Source: Diadema setosum (Eukaryota; Echinodermata; Echinoidea; Diadematoida; Diadematidae). Taken from it: a stretch of 64,000 nt of DNA. The stretch covers positions 16,380,844-16,444,843 of the forward strand of contig CM067075.1 in NCBI GenBank assembly GCA_033980235.1, written 5' to 3'. A program made the translations under genes and the position numbers. The notes beneath the pieces are model-generated. The model saw nothing but the letters and a program-made list of their open reading frames with translations. It was not told the DNA's origin and ran no database searches. Shown here one piece after another: positions 44,319 through 53,821 of the stretch (position 1 is the stretch's first letter; each line of letters starts with the position of its first letter).

Positions 44319-46396
44319 TTAACTGGGGAGGCCCGTGATCATTACTCCATTCCTCGCACCCACCTCTCGTCCCACGGCAAGACACCCACCTACTTCGCGT
44401 GTTGGTGCTTTTGTGTCTTCTGTTGTCATATCCTGGGTTACGAGTTCTGGTTCAACTTTGACTCTGCTGTCCTCCGGCTGCCTATACTCGGAGCATTTGC
44501 ACACGCAATAGGGTGCATCTTCCCATCCTCATCAGCCTGGAGAAGGCATGCCCCTAGACCGCCATAGGACGCATCCACCTTTATAAGAAAGGGGCGATCA
44601 AACTACGGATAGGCCAGAACAGGCATCTGAGTGAGGGTGGTTTTCAGTGTCTCAAAAGCCTCCTGTTGCTGCATACCCCACTGAAACTTCTTCGCCGCTG
44701 CAGCTGTCTTACCTCCAGCAACCTCATGCTTTCGAAGTAGTGAGGATACCTGGGTCTTCTTCTCCTGGTACACGGGAGAATCTGCCCTGTCTGTTATAAC
44801 CTCCTAAACAGACACTGCAATACCTTGGCTTTCCTTCAGGGACAGCATCACTTCCTCCCTAGGGTGGACTGGAATGGCCTTTGCTACTAGAGTTTTAGGG
44901 CAGATCACCTGTGACATCTCTGTTCGGTTCGCCCCATACAGGTTCAGCTTTCCTCCCCCTGTATGGTGACATCTATCGTATGCTGCCACTGTCTGCTCTC
45001 CTCCTGTATGGATAGGAACTGCTGTCACCAATAAGGTCTCCCCAATAGGTGTTGTGCGGCAGGTGATGCGACATACCATAAATGGTGGGATCACTTCCTC
45101 CTGCTCCAGCATGACTGGAATTGGCCACCTAGCTTCCTCATTCACCTCACTATCACCTCTCTGTAGAGTGCTGAACACCAGGCCAAGCTCTCCTCCTGTT
45201 TTGCTAAGTGGGAGAAGTTGCTCAAGAAGTGGGCGCAGGATGTTGCATCCCAGAAGTATCGGAAACTCCTCCTGCCGGGTACTCTTCCATGCCTGCTTGT
45301 CATCCACCACTAGGAAGGCTGCTTGGTTAGTGGCTGATCCTAAGCTAAGTGGGGCTTCTACGCAACCCTTGATAGGTAGCTCTAACCTGCTTGCTCCCAA
45401 CTACACTGAGAAATGTTCAAACCTCGCCCACTTCCCCAAAGTTAGTGCGGAGCTTACCTTCATACACGGAGGCCGGGATGAGGGAGGTCCAGTGTCCAAG
45501 ACACAACCTATCTCTACTCCTGCCAACTTGATGATTGCCAGCGGACTCTTTGACAGCAACCTGTTCCTCCAGCTCCCAAGGGCATCCTCATGCACTGCAC
45601 CACTGGTGCTCTGTACCTTTGCACCAGGTCCTCCTTGCATCCTTGTTGGTGCCCCGGTGCTCTCCAGTTGAGGAGTGGATTGTGAAGAGGTTGCCTGTCG
45701 TTCAAGGTTTTGGGGACAATCCCGTGTGAGGTGACCCTCTTCCTTGCACTTAATGCAACGACGTTCCCTTTGGCAAGATGGGGCCAGATGACCCTTCTCT
45801 CCGCAGTTGTGGCAAGACATTTCCTTGGGGCCACGCCTTCCATCTTTGGTCGACTGCTGACCAGTCAGTCCCAGCAGACAGCAGGACAGTGCAGCAAATT
45901 CTTTAAGCACCTCGCTCACCTCAGACCACAGCCCTTGAACCTCTTTGTCTCCAGCCTGTAGAGCCTGGACTGAGCCCTGCATCTTGCTCACCTCATTCAC
46001 TCCTGCTCTGCTGCGGTGTGGGGCATACTCGTGGTCCTGGAAGAACTGGAGGACTTCTTCCCTCATGTCCAAAAAGCTTTTGGACTTGTTCGCAATCTCG
46101 ATCCTCCGAAGTTCTCTTTGCGCCCATTTCTCTCTGGCACCCTGCACGAAGCGGTCTTTCAGGGTCTCCTTAAGCTCCTCAAACACCTTATCGTCGCCAC
46201 TGTAGCTCGTCATGGATTTTTGCTCACTTATGTTGAGCAGTTGGCCAGGAGTCATCTTGTAGGCACTCAGCTCCTTTAATGGACAGCCACCTTGAATCTC
46301 TCTCAATATTGGCGCATTTCCATTCCCATTGCTCTCAGCCCCTTCCTTTCCCTCTGACGAATCTGTGGAGACTGCTCCAGCCTGAATGAGGGCCAT
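44319..46396 (-). pseudogene. Ty3/gypsy remnant: gag, protease, RNase H fragment in one frame
   Basis: One minus-strand frame from MALIQAGAVSTDSSEG. Gag has two zinc knuckles (CHNCGEKGHLAPSC and CIKCKEEGHLTRDC); then a retropepsin with CVLDTG and FPILLGCNILR; then KFQWGMQQQEAFETLKTT and [19 protein letters not shown], from the RT-RNase H junction. The RT core and integrase are absent, so there is a large deletion. Three in-frame stops (45401-45403, 44802-44804, about 44607) are all TAG. The frame ends with TAA. Inactive. Confidence 0.88.
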
Positions 46397-46479
46397 CCTT
46401 CCCCTTGGCTATCCACTCGAGGGGGGGGGGGGGGGGAGATGAACAACTACAGATGATGGACGAGCTGGCTCTGCCTGGA

Positions 46480-46859
46480 CCTGATGCAGCTTAATCAGCC
46501 TCTTTACCGACAGGCTCGGCTTCATCTAGGTAAACTGCATGTTCCGCAGGAATCTTTGGGCCGTTTACTTCCTCCTTGGATGGCAGTGCTCCTGACGGCT
46601 CCTCGTCCACAGCCTTCCTAGTCGCTGGCGACACAAGAACTTCAATTTCCGACTCTTCCTACTTGTTCGCCACAGCCTCAGCCCATCCCTGCCTAGCTGA
46701 TTGGTGCTCTGGAGACATGCCGCACTCACTCCTGCTCCCTTCACAATGACGATCTCTTCCCTGGTGACAGTACCTTTTGTGGGCCTGAAGATTATCCCTT
46801 CGATTTAAAGCACACTCACATTCTTCGCATTGGTAAGACCTTGGTCTTCGATGCTCCAT
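46480..46859 (-). pseudogene. C2H2 zinc-finger ORF preceding the gypsy gag
   Basis: MEHRRPRSYQCEECECALNR with a C-X2-C-X12-H-X4-H finger (about residues 11-31). After an in-frame TAG at 46659-46661 the same frame continues as an acidic segment (EESEIEVLVSPATRKAVDEE) to a TAA near 46480. It probably belongs to a gypsy element, upstream of gag, but could be a captured finger. Confidence 0.55.
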
Positions 46860-46899
46860 GTCTATGTGCTGACGAAAGAATTTTTTTGTCGAATAGGTG

Positions 46900-48340
46900 A
46901 TGTGGTGCCCATTTCAATGTGGTGCTGAATTAGGTTTGTGTACCCGATATCTTCATCTGACTTGGAGAAAATGTCTTAGAGTGAAATAGTGGATCAATCC
47001 CTTCCAAACCTTGTTTCAACAAATCACTCAAGTGTTCAGGGACTTCGACTTCCTGTTGTCTCTCAAAACAGTCTGTGGTGACTTCGTCCACATCATTTGC
47101 TTCTAAAGGAGTGGAGTACCCAGCAGCTGTTCCCTTTCTGACCACACACACTCTCTCCTGGATTGAAGATTCTAATAGGTACAATATTATCTTGTACCAA
47201 TGCTACTACCGGTGCCACAATTACTCCCTTGTTTACTATCTCACTCTTCGCATTTGGTTCCACCAGTCTGAGACCAAACTCTTTGGGCCGCCCTCTCACT
47301 AACCCTAAAATCAAAGCTTCATGGCCAGGAGATATGCTTGTCGTAGAACTAACAACCACTCTCCTGCAAATTCTGTCATTATACTTACTCTTGCACTTGA
47401 TCTTCTCACCATTAAATTCCAGATTCATATCTTTGAGGTCTACATGGGCTTGTGTTTCCAATGGGAAATCAATTCCAAGGATTCATTCTAGATGTCCTGT
47501 ATCACCAAACACCACACTTGATGTACAAACACTGTGCACCACTACAGCCTCCTATTGGGGTACAAAGTTGGCTTGTTGTTTCCCCGAGGAGGTTTTCTCT
47601 GCAGCCCGTTTAGGACAGTTTCCAAAGTGTCCAAACTCATGGTAGTTGTAATACTCTTGACATCGACCTGAGTTCCTCTGTCCAGCACGGTTGCTACCTT
47701 CCAATTTTTTCGCTGCGTGTTCTCTTGCTTGCTTTCCTATTGCGTCTTATAGCTTCTTCATTTCTTCCCAAATCAGGGATATCAAATCCTTCTCCTTAAT
47801 TGTCATCTGCAACTTGTGCATGCTTCAAATAACTTCGACCTCAGCCATTACGTTGCTCCTCTAACCTCAAGAAGTTTTCTGTCACCAAGGCAGCTTGAAT
47901 GGCTTCGTCCATGGACACGTGCCTGGGCCAGAACACACCATCTCTGATCGCATAGTCCTCAATAGCCTCTGTGAAATGTGTTCTAGCCAGACAGTCCTGT
48001 GCTTCTTCAGAGAGTTCTCGGTAAGCCAAAGTTGACATTTCCAGTATCATCCGTCTGAGCTCTTGCAGTGATTCCTTAGGTCCTTGACGCTTGAATCGTA
48101 ATTCAAGCAGATAACTTTCTGCTAACTGCCCTGGTCCAAATCGTTTGTCAAGAAGCTGCACCAATTCCTTGTACTGCAAGGACGAATCATCTCCCAGTAC
48201 CTTCACTGCCTGTCCCCGAAGACTTGCCGCCAAGAACACCTTGACTTCAGCATTTTGCCAATCATTGGCTTCTCTGCATGCCTCAAAATGTTTGAAGTAG
48301 TCCCTCCAAGATGTCTTCCCATTCAGCAAGTTGGTGAAGA
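46900..48340 (-). pseudogene. Second gypsy remnant: gag to RT start
   Basis: Gag at 48329-47841 (GKTSWRDYFKHFEACREAND, FGPGQLAESYLLELRFKRQG). A degraded zinc knuckle near 47650 has its first two Cys replaced by Tyr. A protease-linker region follows at 47461-47093 (LILGLVRGRPKEFGLRLVEP), then in another frame VPEHLSDLLKQGLEGID and a segment leading to GTTSPIRQ, the usual approach to the RT domain. Several stops and frameshifts. Gag differs from both neighbours, so this is a separate family. Confidence 0.8.
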
Positions 48341-48350
48341 AGAACTTACC

Positions 48351-49390
48351 TTATGTTACCATTCCTTCCTGGGAGTCAATCATTACAAGAATGTCTTCGT
48401 ATCCTCCTCGACCTCGGTCCATCTTCAAGAAGTCTACTGCTAGAACTTCATGCGGCCTGAATGCTAGTAAGTGGTGCATAGGGCTTCTGACTGTGAGAGT
48501 CGGTGATGGGAAGATACCGGATTTACAGTTGTCTTCTGTCATCTGTTGAGATGGTTGTCGTCTATTCTCAGCTTCGGAGAGAACTTCTGCTGGCAGGGCA
48601 GAACAATTTAACATCATGTCTATGCACTTGTCTTCATCTGTTTCTTTGTCACGGGGACGGCGACTAAGTGCATCAGGACAACGGTTTTGTTTGCCTGCTT
48701 GATACTTTATTTCCAGGTCAAATGGTGCTAACTGAGCGACCCATCTTTGTTCTGTAGCCCCCATCTTGGCAGTATCCAAATGTGTCAATGGATTGTGGTC
48801 TGTGTGCACTTCAGTCTTGCTTCCTATTAGATATTCACTGAACTTATCTGCGATGGCCCATTTCAGCCCGAGGAGCTCTTAATTGAAGCTTGAGTAATCC
48901 GGGTAGCGTCGCCCGGCATGTCTTAGCCCTCTGCTAGCATATGCTAGTGGGTGCAGCTTGCCATCGTCACCTTCTTGTAACAGACACGCTCCCAGTCCTT
49001 TCAATGAAGCATCCACCTCCACCACAAAAGGCTTTTTGCACACCCATTGCTCTATGCCTGGAGCGCTTGTCGAAGCTTGGACACATCTTTGCAGAATGCA
49101 GCGTCACGACACAGTACCTCATCCTTCGCCGGGCCGATCAGATGTGTCACTAGTACTTGCGCCCGTTCACTGCCTTCCAACTAATTACAGTACTCGTCGA
49201 ATTCGTCAAGCCACTCTCGAATTGTCAGGTCGTCTCCTTTCAGAGGTGTGCCATGGAATTTTGACAGCTCACGGCCGGCATTGCTTTCAATGCTGACAAG
49301 TTCCTAAAGGCTCCGGTCAAGGCCATCACCATTTCATTTATGCCCGAGGCCTGTGCCCCACCACTGGTGACTTCTTCATCCCCAGGCATC
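48351..49390 (-). pseudogene. Third gypsy remnant: gag joined directly to RNase H and integrase start
   Basis: Begins MPGDEEVTSGGAQASG at about 49390; a gag core follows in another frame (KFHGTPLKGDDLTIREWLDE). It jumps near 49050 to RNase H ([20 protein letters not shown], then TEVHTDHNPLTHLD and CPDALSRRP) and the catalytic start of integrase (HEVLAVDFLKMDRG, VMID). Protease and RT are missing. A TAA interrupts RNase H near 48880. Integrase stops at about 48351, where the next remnant's gag begins. Confidence 0.85.
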
Positions 49391-49563
49391 TTGGCAAACA
49401 CAAGGACCTGCTGGTTTAGAAGGGGAGAGAAACTCTATGGTTACAATTAAAAATACAGTACAGTATGTAACTCTTCCACCTCTCTACCACAGCTGAAGGC
49501 CTTTTTTTTTTCTGTTCTTCTCACATCGTCCTTGATGCTCCGTAGCTTTGGTGTGTAGACACC

Positions 49564-49582
49564 AATCCCACTCCTGACACCA
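49564..49582 (-). promoter_or_regulatory. Primer-binding site for tRNA-Leu
   Basis: The plus strand reads AATCCCACTCCTGACACCA, identical to the 3' end (with CCA) of an animal tRNA-Leu(CAG) as I recall it. On the element's strand this is TGGTGTCAGGAGTGGGATT, a 19-base PBS, three bases inside the LTR-like end. It marks where minus-strand DNA synthesis would start. Confidence 0.75.
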
Positions 49583-49585
49583 CTT

Positions 49586-49863
49586 TGTCGTAGCCTAATT
49601 TTTTCAAGGTCAGGACAGTAGTAGAAAACGATGAAGACTTGTTGATTGAGGGGATGAGTTCTTTTATTGGGCTGGCAGCCTTGGTGCTCACATGTAGAAG
49701 ATAAACCCCCCCCCCCAAAAAAAAAAAAAAAAAAAAAAAAACCCTCCAACTGAGGTTTTGCTGTCACGAGCCTCGGACGCCAACCGCAAGACCAGTAGAC
49801 TCACTCACCAGCTGAAATCTTCACTCCTCGAAGAGCTGTAATCTGTATTACCCTCTAGTGACA
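49586..49863 (-). mobile_element. 5' LTR of the third gypsy remnant
   Basis: About 278 bases on the minus strand, starting TGTCACTAGAGGG and ending CTACGACA, that is TG...CA. AATAAA on that strand at 49663-49668. It directly precedes the PBS. A poly-A/poly-C run lies inside. No second LTR copy is visible in the window. Confidence 0.6.
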
Positions 49864-50635
49864 CCAGACTTTGACTTTTGTTCTCCCACGAAATGCATAC
49901 CCTCACAAGTCTGTCAAAACCCAGCTCTTTCGATGACTCTTTTCAGCTAGAGCATCCAGCAATCCAACACATCAAAAACCACCAGTGCATCTGGGAGGAG
50001 TGCTGGTCAAGCACTTTTCCTAGCAGAGGGCTAGTTTTCCTTGCCACTTCAACTCATTCGGGATGCGATATCAATCCACCAACTACTAGTCAAGCAGTCA
50101 TAGTAACCCACTTTGTACCCAATCACTTGCCTTTTTACACAGTATGCAACTACAATATACTCCTTGTGACAATAATAAAATACATATCTGACTATTTACA
50201 CTGTGGCATGGTACTATATTTCATCTTCAATGGAAGGATATAGAGTGATGAGACCTACTGACCAGCTGTTCCCTATCACTCTTTCTGGCATATAGTGCTT
50301 ACCATATTGTCCTCCAGTTCCTTATCTTTGGCACTCTGGCTCAGCCTCCTTCATTTACACTGTGGATAAACATCTCATAGGGAGAGTGCAAATTTCCACT
50401 CTCCTACACTATACATGTACTACAGCATCAGAGACCCAAGCGCCATCATTTCATTACAGTACAATGTATTGATGTGTTTATAATGCATACTCATTATATA
50501 TGTTTTATATTAAACAACTTATTTTAGATGTGAATTTATGAAAGTCCCCCTAAAATGTTCACCTAGTTTTACTCTATATGTAAAGGTCAACTTGTACAAA
50601 ATGTAGTTTTGTCCAGAGGACCTTTATTACCTTTG
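49864..50635. other. Intergenic DNA
   Basis: No gene or clear repeat recognised. Short ORFs lack any family motif. Confidence 0.35.
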
Positions 50636-51456
50636 TTAAAGGACAAGTTCACCTTCATAAACATAAGGATTGAGAGAATGCAGCAATATTAGTAGAACAC
50701 ATCAGTAAAAGTTTGAGGAAAATTGGACAATCGATGCAAAAGTTATGAATTTTTAAAATATTTGTGTTGGAGCCGCTGGGTGAGGAGACTACTACAGCTT
50801 GTAATGTCATACGCGTACAACAGTATAAAGAAAATGTAAAGAAAATTCAACATATTTTCACTTTTTTCGCATAATAAAAGAGCACTTGACTTGCCGCTTT
50901 CTAAAGGCAGGGGGAATAATATTACCCATAACATATGAAGAGTTTGTTTGCAAAAACCGATAAGTCCATACTTGCCAAATGGAGATATTTGCGATTAAAG
51001 GGCAAGTAAAATAAAGAGAATAATAAGAAAATTTTTGCTTCTTTTGACCATCATAACTTGAAAAATATACCTTTATATGTAGAGACCAATATATCATTTA
51101 AAAGGTATTATTTTGTACTTTATGACAGAGATCGTACTTTAAAATCTTCAAAAATGGACTTATCGGTTTTTGCAAACAAACCCTTCATATGTCGGTAACG
51201 AGTCAAGGGAATGTGTACTTTTTTCAAAAGATGATATTTTGTGAAATTCTCTTTGTATTGTCCTTATATTGTTGTACGCATGTGACATTACACACTGCAG
51301 TAGTCTTCTCATCCAGCGGTTACTGCACAAAAACTTCAAAAATTCATAACTTTTGAACGGATTGTCCGATTTTCCTCAAACTTTCAATGATGTGTTCTAC
51401 TAATATTGCTTCATTCTCTCAATCCTTGTGTTTATGAAGGTGAACTTGTCCTTTAA
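50636..51456. mobile_element. Foldback MITE 'AAGGACAAGTTCACCTT', copy 2, with nested insertion
   Basis: Same ends as copy 1 (TTAAAGGACAAGTTCACCTT and the inverted copy at 51437-51456). Arms of about 170 bases pair with each other. The loop is split by a separate MITE at 50938-51185. Non-coding. Confidence 0.83.
50938..51185. mobile_element. MITE nested in copy 2, with 6-base target duplication
   Basis: Inverted ends AAGAGTTTGTTTGCAAAAAC and GTTTTTGCAAACAAACCCTT, the pairing continuing through cgataagtcca. CATATG stands on both sides (50932-50937 and 51186-51191), while copy 1 has a single catatg at the same place, so the duplication is seen directly. Confidence 0.85.
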
Positions 51457-51555
51457 ATGTTATGTTGCAAATGCACCATCCATGTTTATGGCTCCTGCGT
51501 ATGACTTGTGTGGATCACTGAATACAGAAACACAGAGAAGAAACAATGTCGTAAT

Positions 51556-51632
51556 AACCTGTTGAAGACGAGTCCCGAGTATACTTAGGTAGATATGAGA
51601 AATGCATAATGTAGCAAAACTCAATGGGTTAA
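51556..51632 (+). repeat. Short repeat 'gagtcccgagtatac', copy 1
   Basis: aacctgttgaagacgagtcc at the start and aaaactcaatgggttaa at the end, loosely inverted. Same design as 52716-52808. Confidence 0.6.
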
Positions 51633-52715
51633 TTACACATATTGTATTAAACACGTACAAAAGTCAATCAGACTGATATACAGTAATGGAACATAAATAT
51701 AGGCCTACTACTGCTTAAGTAATAAATTCCAAGCCTGTCAATCGTTTAATGTAGCTTGGATATACAACATCTATATCTTTCACTTCAGTGAACTCAAACT
51801 GCTGTAAATGTTTGTATAACTTATTTGTGGCAATATTAGCAGCTTCAGTGTCACTTCAACCACAATGTGAGACCAGAGAAAATTCATTGCTATTTATAAT
51901 GAGAGTTAACTTACCAAACTTGGTTAAGACACTTTACATTGCTATGCAACCATTTTCTCACATGTATGTTACATCCCAATCAAGCCAATCCATATCACTG
52001 AATTGGAAGTTTTGTTCAATGTATTTATGCTTGCATGGGCTGAATATGTTAAATGAACAAAGAGATTCACTCTTTGTCAATATTACTTCTTCCAACTGAT
52101 TTCCTTTGCCTCAAAGTAATGTTAATTAATCCACTCACAAGCCAGAGAATGATAAAAATTATGAATTTGACTCGACCAACTGTGTGTGATATGTGTTGAT
52201 ATATAACTCATCATTGCTCTTGGAAGACACTGCTTGTCTCTCTCGCTTCTAAAGTCACTCTGCCCACAAATGCATGCACTCCCCTGAGATGAGGGTGCTC
52301 TATGTAAATTAGGCTACTGCATGGACAAAAGTAGCATTGTTTGGAGACTCTGGGTTGGTCCAAATATTTTGGGGTACATATACAGGCTGCTGTATCTATC
52401 ATGTTGATGGCTAGTGTTGTCAGTTATACGTCTTGTGCTCCTACACACTGTGTGAAATAAAATCTAATTTTCCATTCTATGTATGTTGTGTATTGTGTCA
52501 ATTGAAAGTGCACTGTACGTATAGTAGGTTCTGTATACATTAAGAATGTGATCTAAATTTGTCTGAAATTCAATATGAGACCTATCATCAAAAATATGTC
52601 TGCAAAAAATATTCATTCATTTTCATTCAAATTATGTCACATGAGTGGATCATTCTAAACATATCACTTGGAAATTTTTCATTGTGGGTTCCTATTTCTT
52701 CCTTTATTGTATTCT

Positions 52716-52808
52716 TTAACCTGTCGAGGATGAGTCCCGAGTATACTCGGACAAGTGTCTATGGGAAATGTGTGTTGTAGCAAAATCAAAACATCCTCAA
52801 AGGGTTAA
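52716..52808 (+). repeat. Short repeat 'gagtcccgagtatac', copy 2
   Basis: ttaacctgtcgaggatgagt at the start and aaacatcctcaaagggttaa at the end, a clearer inverted pair than copy 1. About 93 bases, non-coding. Confidence 0.65.
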
Positions 52809-53421
52809 ACATGATCAGGACAATCATTTACCAATGTGTGACCTCATGGGTACACACCTGTGATTTAAAATTGACCAACCTGAGCCCCATCACTTTTTAG
52901 TATCAATGATACAGCCTGTACTAAAATAAATAAATAAAAAAAAAAAGATTAAAAAAAAAAAAAGCTGACAAGCCACTTATTCAAAAGAAAGATTAGGTGT
53001 GGTTGAGGATCAAGGGGAATCCCTGTACAAATACAGTAGGGTGCCTATCATATGAAACAGAAGCAGAACATACTTTGTAATTAAGGTTTTGGTGTAGATT
53101 CAGGAAACATGACATTTTTTTTTTTATTATACACACACTCATGTAAAGTGTACATGTAAAACTGTATTTTTTTTTCATGGACCTTTGAGAGGAGTTCGTG
53201 AGCAGAAAAAAAAAAAAATCCGTGCAAATTTCAGGACATGGGTCCACAAAGAGGACACACAGAGCACTGAATTTTGACGTGCATGTATTTTGAAAAATGT
53301 TCTTTTTTTTCACTATTTCAACATTTGTGCAATGAAGAATTTACTGGTGTGAAACTCACAGGAGTGCATTGCTGTGCTACATGTGGTGAGGGGCACTGAT
53401 CTCTAGTAGGACCTGTAGGCC

Positions 53422-53642
53422 AACTGTATAAGCTGTTATTTTTGCGAGGGTTTAATTTTCGCGAATCACATTTGGATCGCGAATTGAACAACACGTGAAA
53501 ATGTCTCAATGCCCTTTGTATATACTGTAGTGCGTTAACGCAAGCATTGGCGTTGATTCGCGAAAACAACATCTCGCAAAAGTATCTATTACCTCGTTAT
53601 TCGCGAAAATATCTGTACGCGAAAATAACAGCGTATACAGTA
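53422..53642. repeat. TIR element, TACTGTA family, next to the PYM1 promoter
   Basis: Left AACTGTATAAGCTGTTATTT and right AAATAACAGCGTATACAGTA are inverted. The interior has several cgcgaa motifs. It ends about 137 bases before the PYM1 start codon. Confidence 0.65.
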
Positions 53643-53778
53643 CCCCGGTATTTGATCCAACAAGAGACTGAGTGACACAAAGCGATGAAGGGACCTGAAG
53701 CGAGGAGTGGTTGCTTTGTGACGAGAGCTGGCGCTACATAGCTTTCCCAAGCAGTTCCCAAGTTAGTTCACAAGAGAA
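53643..53778 (+). promoter_or_regulatory. PYM1: PYM1 5' UTR and proximal promoter
   Basis: Short stretch between a MITE and the start codon. No TATA box seen. The start context is GAGAAATGG, with A at -3 and G at +4, a good animal context. Confidence 0.45.
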
Positions 53779-53821
53779 ATGGCGTCCGCTGCGCGAAATG
53801 GAGTGGTCAATGATGGTGGAG
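53779..53821 (+). CDS. PYM1: PYM1 exon 1
   Basis: [14 protein letters not shown] plus one base; donor GAG|gtatgt. Short, Ala/Gly-rich start as in other PYM proteins. Choice rests on context, phase and position. Confidence 0.82.

Larger units (their letters stand above)
51457..53421. other. Intergenic DNA with small repeats
   Basis: No gene. It holds two copies of an ~80 to 90-base repeat (next two entries) and simple A and T runs near 52925-52965, 53110 and 53168. Confidence 0.4.

Noticed and set aside
45401..45403. Programmed gag-pol UAG readthrough site
   Set aside because: The TAG lies inside the protease domain, after DTG and before LLGCN, not at a gag-pol border, and other TAGs follow.
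46659..46859. Host C2H2 zinc-finger gene
   Set aside because: Single finger, same strand and reading style as the adjoining gypsy gag, in-frame TAG, and no introns; a retroelement ORF is simpler, though host origin is not excluded.
49564..49582. Part of a tRNA-Leu gene
   Set aside because: Only the last 19 bases including the non-encoded CCA match, antisense to an LTR element; this is a primer-binding site.
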